From positions 4,675,595 through 4,739,594 of the forward strand of contig JAWPMO010000001.1 in NCBI GenBank assembly GCA_033344875.1: DNA of 64,000 nucleotides, written 5' to 3'. The stretch is from Ilumatobacteraceae bacterium (GTDB lineage Bacteria > Actinomycetota > Acidimicrobiia > Acidimicrobiales > Ilumatobacteraceae). The translations under genes and the position numbers were made by a program. The notes beneath the pieces are model-generated. The model saw nothing but the letters and a program-made list of their open reading frames with translations. It ran no database searches and was not told the DNA's origin. Below are positions 52,837 through 60,932 of the stretch, one piece after another. The first letter of the stretch is position 1; each line of letters begins with the position of its first letter.

Positions 52837-53487
52837 TCAGGCTTGGGCCGACTCTCCCAGGGACATCACGATGAGCAGTCCGCTCGCGCAGTGGATCACG
52901 GCCTTGCCGGATGCTGGAGATGACGGAGCGTCTTCTGTTTCGCGTTCGAACGTGAACCCGACGTGGTACGTGCCATCGCGCGAAAACTGCGAACTGATGT
53001 CGTCGAGAGAGATCTGTCGCTGCTTGGAGTGTTCATCCGCGATGTAGGGCTCCAGGGAGTCGCGGTCGTATGGGCTCCACGCTTGGGCCGACGAGACGCG
53101 ATCTGGCGGGTTCGAGAACCATTCGAACGCGGGCTCCTCGGCGAAGAAGGCTGCAGCCTCGGACGCTTCTCCCTCCGAATAGTGTTCGAAGAATCCTGAG
53201 ATCGTTTGCTCAGGATCTACACCGTCGCACCGAAGCGACTCATGGATGCTGTCTGGGGCAATCGTACTGTCTGGGGCAATCGTACTGTCTGGGGCAATCG
53301 TGCTGGCGAGGGCAATCGTGCTGGCGGGGGCAGTCGTGCTGGTCGGGGCGATTGTGCTGGCCGAGGAAGCAGTCGACTCCCCAGCCGGCCCATCGGTGCA
53401 GGACGCAACGAGCACGACGCTGGTACAGACGGCCAGCCACGTCGATGGTGCTGGACGGTGCGTCGTTGCGGCTGATCGAGAGGTCAT
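52837..53487 (-). CDS. Lipoprotein with hexapeptide tandem repeat linker
   Basis: 216 residues from ATG 53487. The signal ends in lipobox LVASC (LAVCTSVVLVASC). Directly after the cysteine, a low-complexity linker of repeated STIAPD/STIAPA hexapeptides spans about 38-79, encoded by an 18-bp tandem repeat. The C-terminal domain (about 85-216) contains TISGFFEHYSEGEASEAAAF and a later FSRDGTYHVGFTFERE, with two cysteines. It resembles secreted NTF2/SnoaL-like folds, but this is only a guess from pattern. Convergent with the gene at 52210. Confidence 0.72.
   Translation of the reverse strand: MTSRSAATTHRPAPSTWLAVCTSVVLVASCTDGPAGESTASSASTIAPTSTTAPASTIALASTIAPDSTIAPDSTIAPDSIHESLRCDGVDPEQTISGFFEHYSEGEASEAAAFFAEEPAFEWFSNPPDRVSSAQAWSPYDRDSLEPYIADEHSKQRQISLDDISSQFSRDGTYHVGFTFERETEDAPSSPASGKAVIHCASGLLIVMSLGESAQA
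53249..53374. repeat. 18-bp tandem repeat, seven units
   Basis: Unit CTGTCTGGGGCAATCGTA from 53249; the first three units are identical except for one base, the next three diverge and the seventh is degenerate. It encodes the hexapeptide linker of the lipoprotein on the minus strand. The unit length is a multiple of 3, so copy number can change without frameshift. Confidence 0.92.
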
Positions 53488-53960
53488 CAAGTCACGTCAC
53501 AACCTTGCATCCCCGTCCGACACCGCCCAGAACCGTCCCGTTCCATCAACCAGCGTCCTTCCAACCGACGATAGTCGCCGGCCGGAACACGCACCGGCCG
53601 CAGAGCCGGCGGTCCGGGGCAGCCTTGCTTCCCCGTTCTCGTCGCGCGGCCTGGGGCACTTGCCGATCGCCAAGCGGGGTGTAGCCGGGAGTGGCGGAGA
53701 TTCTGTCCGATCCGCGACGGCTGGCGGTCAAGCCAGTTCACGTGTCGCCGAACCGTGCAGCGGTTCTCGATGGTTGTTGGGTTGATCGTCGAGCAGCGTG
53801 GGGCTGGTTCTGCCGAGCGTGCTTGGGAACGGCGGTCGGGGTGGTGGTGTCGGACGGGAGTGGAGACTGTTCGTCGTTCTTGCCTGCTGTCGTACCGTGT
53901 CTGAGGTGATGTCGTGCTCGTGTTCGAGGTCGTCTGCCCGCGAGCCGTTCGGGGTGTCGG
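53488..53960. other. Intergenic region between lipoprotein and double-propeller genes
   Basis: 473 bp with no supported gene. Repeat copy C lies at 53609-53659. The remaining open frames are shadows of the neighbouring coding regions or have no credible start. Confidence 0.5.
53609..53659 (+). repeat. Paired direct repeat, copy C
   Basis: GCGGTCCGGGGCAG (53609-53622) and GCGGCCTGGGGCAC (53646-53659), 37 bp apart. Confidence 0.65.
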
Positions 53961-56360
53961 ATGACTGATGATGCTTCCGATGGGCACATCGAGATCGAGT
54001 TGGTCGATCGCACACTCGAGTCCTCCGGTCGTTCGTCTCGTGACCTTGCTGCGACGTCGACCACCGTCGATGACGATGCTGAAGGCGCACCGATCGGGAG
54101 GGTGTGGCGTCGTACTGCCGCTATCGCGATAGCAGCCGGAGTCGTCGGCGTGCTCGTGGGTTGGGTGATCTGGGCGAGCGGTGACGGCGATTCGTCCTCG
54201 CCGGCGACAACCGTGTTTGCTTCCGATTCGAGTTCCATGACGGTTGCAGCGCCGGAGGCGGCACCGGTGTCGCCGGCACCGACAACGACCGAGGCAACGT
54301 ATGTCCAACAGGCGCTCACGGTTGGCGAGGTCGAGGTGAGTTCGACGGTTGCGGGGCTGCCGTATGAGGTCGTTGTTCTCTCCTCTGAAGGCGAGTTGCG
54401 GAGGATGGATCTCACCACTGGTCGCTGGGTCCAATCCGAACCAGTCGGCGGCGAGCATGTTGTTGCCGGCAACGGGTGGATCCTCGTCGGGAACGGCCGG
54501 GACGCCGACTTGTACCGAGGCGGCAGCGTTCAGGCCTCGATCGATGTCGATCTGTCACGGGCCTGGCTCGACCCGGCCGGGGACACTCTGTGGGTGGGCG
54601 ACGAGGAGTTGGGACAGGGACGAGCCGGAACGGTCGCCGAGCTGCGCCCAGATGGCACGGCGACGGGTCGGACGATCGAGCTGCCGGCCATGCCGTCCGC
54701 GATCGATCACACGGGAGCGTTCGTCGTCAATACAGCGGCCGGCTCGCAGCTCGTCGGCCTCGACGGGGCGACCGAACTCTCGGAGGATCCCGTGGTCGCG
54801 CTCGGACCGACTGCTGTCATCTCGGTCGGTTGCGACAACGGCGCCTGCGGCTACTCCGTGATCGACCGAACCGATGGACAACAACGCCGCCTCGACCTCG
54901 ACCAGGACTTCGACGTGGCCCCCGTCGACCTCGGCGCCTTTTTGTGGGGCGAAGTCTCGCCCGACGGACGGTGGGCAATCATGACGATCACCTACAACGA
55001 GACGAATGAGTCCGGCGAGCGCTCCACATGGGCGCAACCCGCGGCGATTGAGCTGGAAACCGGCAGGACCGTCGTCCTGGCGAGCGAGTCGAGCCCGCAC
55101 GTGGCGCACCCACATTGGACAGCTGACTCACGCTTCGCGTTCTTGCCGCTCGACCCGACGCAGGAGAGCGCATCCCCCGGCGATGTCGCCGTGTTCGATA
55201 CCGACACAGAACAACTCGTCCCACTTGCCAACACCGCTCCAACGAGCGGGAACATCATCGAACTGAACGTTCGACCAATTGGCTGGGCAGACAGCGAAGC
55301 GCCCGCGCCGGTTGTGACAACAGATGACGTCGACGAGGACCCATCGCTTCCGCCGCCGGAATCTTCGACTGTCGAGACTGGCACCGTTCCAGCGATGGTT
55401 GCCGTGGAGGAGTTCATGGTCGATGATCGACTCGCGGGCCTTCCGTTCGAGATTGCAGCAGTGCGAAGTGACGGGACGTTGGTGCGCCTCAACTTCGTCA
55501 CCGGTGAGCGGAGGTTCGCTTTCGCTTCGGTGGCCCTTGATGGTGTCGTTGCACATCGAGGCGGGGTACTGCAGCTCGGCGGCGCCGATTCGGTCTTTCA
55601 CTCCGACAGCGGTGGCGTGCACCGGGCGCAGCTGAGCGACGAGACCTCGGTGTTCCATGCGCCCGGGTCGGGGATCGTGTGGGCGTTCGACGATGCGCTC
55701 CTCGCAGGACTGCCCGGCGAGATGACGATGCTCGACACGACCGGCAACCTCACCCACCGCACCGTCGAGGTGCCCGGTCCGCCGATCGCGGTCGACCGGG
55801 CGGACAACTGGGTCGTGACCGTTGCCGGCAATACGTACACGGTGACCGCCGACGGCGCAACCGATCTGCTCACATCCGGTTCGCTGGTGGCACTCGGCGA
55901 AACGGTCGCGATTGCCAAGGAGTGCGACGAAGCCGACGTATGCGGGTACGTGAGGATCGACCGGGATACCGGGGAACGCGGACCATCGTTGGTTCCGTCG
56001 TCGGTTGCGTTGCGGCTCGCCACACGCGGCGAATCGATCTCCCCGGACGGCCGGTTCGCGATCACCATGGCCAGCTACCGTGAGCCCACCAGGAACGGCG
56101 ACGCGGTGTTCGATGCCGCCACTCTTGTCGATCTCGATCAGGGCACCGCAGAACGTCTCACACTGGCGCTCGACAACCCGGTCCTCGACGTGTACTGGAC
56201 ACCGGACAGCAGCTTCGCCTTCTTCGAGACGTACGGCGTGATCGTTGCGTTCGATACCGCTTCACAAGAGATAATCGACGTCACGCAGCGACCGACACCA
56301 CTCCCCGGCGAGAATCGCTTCGTCGGGTTCGACGTGCGCAGTGCCGACCTCGTGTTCTGA
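53961..56360 (+). CDS. Membrane-anchored double beta-propeller (WD40-like) protein
   Basis: 799 residues. About 50 cytoplasmic residues are followed by one membrane span (about 52-72, AAIAIAAGVVGVLVGWVIWA), a Ser/Thr-rich linker, and two homologous halves. Each starts with VEVSSTVAGLPYEVVVLSSE or the equivalent MVDDRLAGLPFEIAAVRSDG. Each continues with LxxMDLTTGxWVQSEP-type, ATELSEDPVVALGPTAVISVG- or DLLTSGSLVALGETVAIAK-type blocks, and ends with SPDGRWAIMTITYNE or SPDGRFAITMASYRE. The halves correspond to about 108-410 and 480-790. It is a duplicated propeller probably facing the outside. No recognised function. Confidence 0.82.
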   Translation: MTDDASDGHIEIELVDRTLESSGRSSRDLAATSTTVDDDAEGAPIGRVWRRTAAIAIAAGVVGVLVGWVIWASGDGDSSSPATTVFASDSSSMTVAAPEAAPVSPAPTTTEATYVQQALTVGEVEVSSTVAGLPYEVVVLSSEGELRRMDLTTGRWVQSEPVGGEHVVAGNGWILVGNGRDADLYRGGSVQASIDVDLSRAWLDPAGDTLWVGDEELGQGRAGTVAELRPDGTATGRTIELPAMPSAIDHTGAFVVNTAAGSQLVGLDGATELSEDPVVALGPTAVISVGCDNGACGYSVIDRTDGQQRRLDLDQDFDVAPVDLGAFLWGEVSPDGRWAIMTITYNETNESGERSTWAQPAAIELETGRTVVLASESSPHVAHPHWTADSRFAFLPLDPTQESASPGDVAVFDTDTEQLVPLANTAPTSGNIIELNVRPIGWADSEAPAPVVTTDDVDEDPSLPPPESSTVETGTVPAMVAVEEFMVDDRLAGLPFEIAAVRSDGTLVRLNFVTGERRFAFASVALDGVVAHRGGVLQLGGADSVFHSDSGGVHRAQLSDETSVFHAPGSGIVWAFDDALLAGLPGEMTMLDTTGNLTHRTVEVPGPPIAVDRADNWVVTVAGNTYTVTADGATDLLTSGSLVALGETVAIAKECDEADVCGYVRIDRDTGERGPSLVPSSVALRLATRGESISPDGRFAITMASYREPTRNGDAVFDAATLVDLDQGTAERLTLALDNPVLDVYWTPDSSFAFFETYGVIVAFDTASQEIIDVTQRPTPLPGENRFVGFDVRSADLVF

Positions 56361-56494
56361 AGACTTCGTCGACCGCCGTGACACGCAACTGGTGGCTCCT
56401 CGGGAACGGACCAATCCTGACGTCGCACCTTCACGGAATGAACGAGCCGACGATCGGGTCACGAACCTCGAAGTCCCGACGGCGACCGAACGCG

Positions 56495-56710
56495 TCATTC
56501 GGCCGAAGAAGGTAGTGGTGCGTGTTGGCCCGTCTCGTCGCTCGATCGACCGGTGTCTCTGGCAACGGGCCAGATGCTGTCCTGAATCGCCATGAGCTGC
56601 TTGGCGTCCGCCTGACAGCTGGTACAGACGACTATGTCGCGTGCCGGGCTCCACGAACCAGGCCTGCCCACCTTGTTGCAAACGGCGCACGCGACCGGAG
56701 TTCCAGACAC
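56495..56710 (-). CDS. Small zinc-ribbon-like protein (uncertain)
   Basis: 71 residues from GTG 56710, which has AGGA 8-9 bp upstream. It carries CAVC (about 8-11) and CTSC (about 29-32) with PARDIVV between, a likely Cys4 zinc ribbon, then ADAKQLMAIQDSIWP and a polar tail. No family recognised. A longer frame to 56758 would start inside repeat copy D. The reading is supported mainly by the cysteine pairs. Confidence 0.45.
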   Translation of the reverse strand: MSGTPVACAVCNKVGRPGSWSPARDIVVCTSCQADAKQLMAIQDSIWPVARDTGRSSDETGQHAPLPSSAE

Positions 56711-56744
56711 GCCCGCATCCTCGCGCGTCGGCGTCCTCGACCCG

Positions 56745-56794
56745 GCGTTCCGGGGCACTCCGTTCGTGGATGTCTGCCGTACCTTCTGGGATGC
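56745..56794 (+). repeat. Paired direct repeat, copy D
   Basis: GCGTTCCGGGGCAC (56745-56758) and ACCTTCTGGGATGC (56781-56794), 36 bp apart. CTTCTGGGATGC recurs exactly, inverted, in copy G. Confidence 0.6.
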
Positions 56795-56809
56795 CCGAGC
56801 GAACCACGA

Positions 56810-57202
56810 TCAGGGCTCGAGCCGCTCCACGGTGGCGACGCGGTCGATTGCTCGATCGAACGATGCAACCCGGCCGACGCCGGTACTCTCGGCGCACGCC
56901 ACCAGGTAGGCCTCGGCGAAGTCGAGACGGTCGATCTCGTAGACCTCGACGGCACGGAGCAACAGCGCCGGGTCGACGGTGATGACCGAACGCATCGTGA
57001 TGAGCGAGCGCATCGCGGCGGCGACCTGTTCGCGGGGTGCGTCGTAGAACGACTCGAGCACGTACACGGTTTCCGCCACGATCAGGTCGGCCAGAAACAG
57101 GTGCGTCGAATCGGCGAGAAACGCCGTGGCGCGCGCCGCCATCTCCGGGGGGTCGGCTGTGAGGTGACGGACGAGGATGTTGGTGTCGACGAACGCCGTC
57201 AC
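56810..57202 (-). CDS. PIN-domain (VapC-like) toxin
   Basis: 130 residues from GTG 57202. Opens TAFVDTNILVRHLTADPP with the first PIN acidic residue in VDTN. The other acidic residues lie in VAETVYVLE (about 44-52), DFAEAYLVA and ASFDRAID. PIN toxins are ribonucleases that cut tRNA or rRNA, and the four acidic residues are present. The start overlaps the stop of the AbrB-like gene (GTGA), so toxin and antitoxin are coupled. Confidence 0.88.
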   Translation of the reverse strand: MTAFVDTNILVRHLTADPPEMAARATAFLADSTHLFLADLIVAETVYVLESFYDAPREQVAAAMRSLITMRSVITVDPALLLRAVEVYEIDRLDFAEAYLVACAESTGVGRVASFDRAIDRVATVERLEP

Positions 57203-57447
57203 CGGCGCGCCGTTGCTCGGTCGGCGTGGGTCTTCCGAATCACGTCGTCCCACGCGGCATTCCGCTTGGCGGCGGGAACGGCAATGCTGCCCGCGAGCGA
57301 CAGAAAGTCCGGAGTGCGTGCGAGCACGGCTCGGTGTCCTTCGACGCGGAAGATGACGTCGTCGCCTTCGTCGAGGCCGAGCGCGTCACGAACGCTCTTC
57401 GGAACGGTCAACTGCCCTTTCGAACTGATCTTCGCGGTGATCTCCAA
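57199..57447 (-). CDS. AbrB/MazE-type antitoxin
   Basis: 82 residues if TTG 57447 is the start, which has AAGGAGG just upstream. Opens MEITAKISSKGQLTVPKSVR in the AbrB/SpoVT swapped-hairpin pattern, followed by LGLDEGDDVIFRVEGHRAVL. The C-terminal tail (about 50-82) likely binds and blocks the PIN toxin. It is the upstream gene of the pair, as usual. Toxin-antitoxin pairs are common stabilisers in accessory DNA. Confidence 0.85.
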   Translation of the reverse strand: MEITAKISSKGQLTVPKSVRDALGLDEGDDVIFRVEGHRAVLARTPDFLSLAGSIAVPAAKRNAAWDDVIRKTHADRATARR

Positions 57448-57795
57448 CTGGTCCTCCTTACCTGGGGTCAAATGTAAGGATATCGGGCAGCGCCACGCGC
57501 ACCGCGCCCTCGATCCGGCGTTGGGTGATGGTCGCTGTTGCGATTGGGGGACGCACGATATGGGACACCTCGCCGCCCGCGTACGTGCCGTTCACGAGCA
57601 CGTGCGGCCCCAGCCTGCGGTGGGGAATATGCTCGGGTTCGTGTTGGCGATCGCCAGTGCGACTCGACCCAGGAGGCCCTTGATGGACACCACTCACTTC
57701 AGTTCCGACACCCTTGCTGTGACGATTTCTGCCAAGGACTGAACGACATCGGCTCGCAGCCGGGGCAATCACTTTCCTGAATCAAAGGAGTGACA
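57448..57795. other. Intergenic region between TA pair and GNAT gene
   Basis: 348 bp. No gene is supported; it should hold the promoter of the toxin-antitoxin pair (leftward) and of the GNAT gene (rightward). An AT-richer segment near 57465-57487 (TGTAAGGATATC) is a possible antitoxin operator. No repeat copy is recognised here. Confidence 0.4.
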
Positions 57796-58212
57796 ATGCC
57801 TCACGGCAACATCACCTACTCGTGGCGTGAATCCTTCACGAACCACGAGATCCATCAACTTCACGCAGCCGCATTCGAAACCCCACTCTTTGACGAGTCC
57901 GAGTGGGACTGGGTAGAACAAACCGAACGACACAGCCTCGGCTGGGTCGTTGCCCGAGACGGTGACCGGTTCATCGGTTTCGTCAACGTGCTCTGGGACG
58001 GGCTTGTCCATGCGTTCATCGAGGACGTCATGGTCGATGCCGACTACCGCCACCACGGCGTCGGCGTCGCCCTTGTCCATGCAGCGCGCGACGGCAGCAC
58101 CTCTGCAGGCTGCGAGTTCCTCCACGTCGGCTTCGACGAGGATCTAGCGTCGTTCTACATCGACGCATGTGGGTTCCAGCCCACGCTCGGCGGCTTGATG
58201 GAACTGACGTAA
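57796..58212 (+). CDS. GNAT-family N-acetyltransferase
   Basis: 138 residues from ATG 57796 with AAAGGAG 5 bp upstream. The acetyl-CoA loop region reads IEDVMVDADYRHHGVGVALV (about 75-94), the Q/RxxGxG/A motif being RHHGVG. ARDGSTSAGCEFLHVGF and ASFYIDACGFQPT complete the fold. Substrate unknown; GNAT enzymes are frequent cargo of accessory and cassette-type regions. Confidence 0.9.
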   Translation: MPHGNITYSWRESFTNHEIHQLHAAAFETPLFDESEWDWVEQTERHSLGWVVARDGDRFIGFVNVLWDGLVHAFIEDVMVDADYRHHGVGVALVHAARDGSTSAGCEFLHVGFDEDLASFYIDACGFQPTLGGLMELT

Positions 58213-58218
58213 CCGACC

Positions 58219-58258
58219 GGGGTCGAGCGACGAGCATCCAAGCTCATCGCTCGACCCC
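58219..58258. terminator. Strong hairpin after GNAT gene
   Basis: GGGGTCGAGCGA and TCGCTCGACCCC form a perfect 12-bp stem, extended by GAGC/GCTC after a one-base mismatch, with a 6-nt loop. It starts 6 bp past the stop codon. No T tract, but very stable. Confidence 0.7.
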
Positions 58259-58303
58259 GATCAGAACGTTCGCAAGGACAGCTTCAGGACCCGCACATAG
58301 CCG

Positions 58304-58374
58304 GCATTCTGGTCACGGCCGACCGTCACATAACGCGCAGCCGATCATCCGTGTAGCCGCATCCCAGAAGTGCC
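58304..58374. repeat. Repeat copy G (direct plus inverted half-site)
   Basis: GCATTCTGGTCAC (58304-58316) matches the direct half-site less one base. CGCATCCCAGAAGTGCC (58358-58374) is an inverted half-site whose reverse complement shares CTTCTGGGATGC with copy D. Confidence 0.45.
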
Positions 58375-58445
58375 GATGATGGGCACCCGATATCGCCCCG
58401 CGTAATCCCGTTCCGGACGGAGACGGCCGCGCCACACTGCGGTCC

Positions 58446-59450
58446 TTATGCCGGTGATGTTGTCAAGTGGGTCTGGTAGAGCTGGTCGACTTTGTCGGCG
58501 GCGGCGAAGTATTCGTCGGCGACGGTGCGGTCTGCGATGCGGGCGTAGACGAGGGTCATGCGCATCGATCGGTGCCCCAACATCGCGGACACAGCTTCGA
58601 GGCTCATGCCGTTGTTGATCGACTGCGTCGCGAGCGTGTGACGCAATTGGTGGGGATGGACGTGGCCGATCCCGGCGATCCGGGCGCAGGCTTTCACGAC
58701 GCGACGAACGACGTCGACGGACAGTGGCCTGCCCTTGTTCGAGATGAGCTGGCCGGTGTCGTTCGGGCCGTTCCAGGCCAGCCAGTCCCGGTGCAACTCG
58801 ATCAGCGAGGGATGCAGCGGGACGTAGCGATCGGTGTGGAGTTTGCCGACCGGCACCCGCAGCCAGTTCGTCTCGTTCATCTTCACGATGGCGTCGTCGG
58901 TGAGCTCACAGAACTCGGTGACGCGCAGTCCGGTGCGGGCCAGCATCTCGACGATGAGTCGTCGTTGTGGATCAAGTCGGACTGCGGCGGCCATGAACTT
59001 GGCGGCCTGGTCGTCGTCGAGGAACTTCGGAAGCGGCTCGTCCATCTTGGGAAGGTCGGTCCACATGATCGGGTTCCTCGTCGGTGTGTCGGGATGGTCC
59101 CATTCGATGAGCCGCTCGATGACAACGCGCAGCATCGACAACCGAAGATTGATCGTCGACTTCTTGAGCGGCTGGCCGTGCTGGTTCTCACGGGTGGCGA
59201 GCCAGAGCTTGTAGTGCTCGATGTGTCGACGGTTGACCTGTCGCAGCGACACGACGGCGGGGTCGTGGTCGATGATCCAGCTGGCGAACAATCGCAAGGC
59301 GACATCGACCGAGTTGATCGTGCCCGGTCGAGCGGTCACCGAAATCTGATCCATGTAGCTGCGGGCAGTCGCAGCGAGGACCGGAGCGTGTGCGCCGATG
59401 CGTGCCCAGCGCTCGTCGACGGGCTCGTGTTCGATCGCGAGCATGGTCAT
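58446..59450 (-). CDS. Tyrosine recombinase (second of a tandem pair)
   Basis: 334 residues. SAM-like N-terminal DNA-binding domain (about 20-130), then the catalytic domain. Catalytic residues are visible: R176 in ARTGLRVTEF, K203 in VGKLHTDRYV, H267 and R270 in HPHQLRHT, H293 in LGHRSM and Y302 in LVYARI. All are in place, so it is probably active. It starts inside the stop of the upstream recombinase (ATGA). The pair recalls the TnpA/TnpB recombinases of Tn554-type elements, which work together. Transcribed toward the repeat-bounded gene array. Confidence 0.93.
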   Translation of the reverse strand: MTMLAIEHEPVDERWARIGAHAPVLAATARSYMDQISVTARPGTINSVDVALRLFASWIIDHDPAVVSLRQVNRRHIEHYKLWLATRENQHGQPLKKSTINLRLSMLRVVIERLIEWDHPDTPTRNPIMWTDLPKMDEPLPKFLDDDQAAKFMAAAVRLDPQRRLIVEMLARTGLRVTEFCELTDDAIVKMNETNWLRVPVGKLHTDRYVPLHPSLIELHRDWLAWNGPNDTGQLISNKGRPLSVDVVRRVVKACARIAGIGHVHPHQLRHTLATQSINNGMSLEAVSAMLGHRSMRMTLVYARIADRTVADEYFAAADKVDQLYQTHLTTSPA

Positions 59451-60490
59451 GACGCCACGACCTGGCGGCCGAGTGCAGCCTGGGCATCAACGGCTTGAGC
59501 TGCACGTATGTACTCGCCGGCGAGCCAATCGTTGGCGAGGTGCAGGTAGATCTGCGTTGCTGAGATCGAGCGGTGACCGGCTTGGGCTTGGAGTGCTTCG
59601 AGTGCCATGCCGGCCTCGCGGAGCCGGGTGAAACAGGTGTGGCGCAGCTCGTGACACGTCGCATGCTCGAGCCCGGCACGCGTGCGCGCACCCAACATGA
59701 TCTCATCGAGCCCCTTCGCCGTGAGCGGGCGGCCACGGTTGGGTCCTTTCAACACGACGAACACGAACGGCGTCTCCGCGTCCGCCGGTCGCTCGTTGTC
59801 CAGATAGCGGCGGAGCGTGTCGAAGAAGCGCGGCGAGATCGGCACGATGCGTTGATGGCCGCCCTTGCCGTCAGCGATGAACAAGCGGCGTTCACCCCAA
59901 CGAATGTCCTGGAGTCGCAGGCCGAGCACTTCGCAACGCCGCAGACCGGCGAGCAGCATCGCGTCGATCATCGCCCGATCCCGCTCCTTCCGGAGCGCTC
60001 CGACCAACTTGTTCACGTCGTCGTGATCGAGGATCTGTGGCAGGTGTCGGATCGGTCGGACCAGTGGGATCACACGTCGGTCGCGGGTCACGGGGGCACG
60101 CACTGGCATGCCGCGCTGCACCGGGTTGTGGTCGAGTTCTCCGAGTGCGACGAGGTGCGCATAGAACCCCGCGAGCGTCGACAGGCGACGTCGGATCGTC
60201 GACAACGCCAACCCGTCGGACTGGTCCATCGGGACCACCGTCGCATGGGCCGAACCGGTCCGCTGCACGCGGATGAACTCGAGCACGTGACGGCGTCGGA
60301 CGTCGAGCGGGTCGACGTCGATGACGGTGAAGAACACCTTCAAGTCGTAGACAACCGCCAACGTCGAGTTCGGTCGAAGCCGCGCATGCACCGACTCGAG
60401 ATAGTCGTCGACGAGCCGGTGGCCGAGGGTCGGGGCGACGCGCGAACCCGGGTCAGGAAGCGTCAGCTTCGGAAACGAAATGGGCTTCAT
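59447..60490 (-). CDS. Tyrosine recombinase (first of a tandem pair)
   Basis: 347 residues. N-terminal core-binding domain (about 25-125), then catalytic residues R184 in AGLRRCEVLGL, K209 in ADGKGGHQRIV, H280 and R283 in CHELRHT, H306 in AGHRSIS and Y315 in QIYLHL. Complete and probably active. It resembles Xer/phage-type integrases in its catalytic part and differs clearly from its partner, so the two genes are not a recent duplication. Start ATG 60490 lies 137 bp from the divergent ABM gene. No excisionase gene is visible nearby. Confidence 0.93.
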   Translation of the reverse strand: MKPISFPKLTLPDPGSRVAPTLGHRLVDDYLESVHARLRPNSTLAVVYDLKVFFTVIDVDPLDVRRRHVLEFIRVQRTGSAHATVVPMDQSDGLALSTIRRRLSTLAGFYAHLVALGELDHNPVQRGMPVRAPVTRDRRVIPLVRPIRHLPQILDHDDVNKLVGALRKERDRAMIDAMLLAGLRRCEVLGLRLQDIRWGERRLFIADGKGGHQRIVPISPRFFDTLRRYLDNERPADAETPFVFVVLKGPNRGRPLTAKGLDEIMLGARTRAGLEHATCHELRHTCFTRLREAGMALEALQAQAGHRSISATQIYLHLANDWLAGEYIRAAQAVDAQAALGRQVVAS

Positions 60491-60627
60491 GTGATCCTCC
60501 GATCACGCCCGCTGCACCATCGTCACCGACGGAACAAGCAGGCGGGTGGATCACCGACATATCTACCCAAGCCGAGTGCCCGATAATCCCAACTCCGCGT
60601 AGCAGTGAACGATGCTAGAAACGGCCG

Positions 60628-60915
60628 ATGATCATCGTCGCAGGCTTTCTCCGGGTCGATCCCGATCAACGCACGAGCTATCTCGAAGATTGCGAGGGAG
60701 TCATTCGGGCGGGTCGTGCCGCGGCCGGCTGCATTGACTTCCATCTGTCCGCTGACCCCCTCGAGTCAGACCGAATCAACATCTTCGAGCGATGGGATTC
60801 AGCTGAGTCCGTCGAGACGTTCCGTGGATCGGGGCCGAGCGAGGACCAACAGGCGACCATTACCGAGGCGAACGTTCTACAGCACGAGATCGCCAGCACC
60901 ATCTCGTTGACCTGA
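60628..60915 (+). CDS. Antibiotic-biosynthesis-monooxygenase (ABM) domain protein
   Basis: 95 residues. IIVAGFLRVDPDQRTSYLED at the start, then CIDFHLSADPLESDRINIFE and RWDSAESVETF in the ABM dimeric alpha-beta-barrel pattern. Members include cofactor-free monooxygenases and IsdG-type haem-degrading proteins, and many are uncharacterised. ATG 60628; ribosome site unclear. Divergent from the recombinase pair. Confidence 0.8.
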   Translation: MIIVAGFLRVDPDQRTSYLEDCEGVIRAGRAAAGCIDFHLSADPLESDRINIFERWDSAESVETFRGSGPSEDQQATITEANVLQHEIASTISLT

Positions 60916-60932
60916 CGTCGGGCAACCCTGGC

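Noticed and set aside
53246-53785. Hydrophobic + strand frame VLSGAIVLSGAIV...
   Set aside because: It is the translation of the 18-bp tandem repeat in another frame. The minus frame has a lipobox and a continuing domain.
46627-58374. Calling the paired repeats integron attC sites
   Set aside because: Only one half-site (GTTAGGT in copy E) fits GTTRRRY. Copies A, B, D and C do not, and no consistent inverted RYYYAAC partner or attC-like fold is visible. Left as unexplained repeats.
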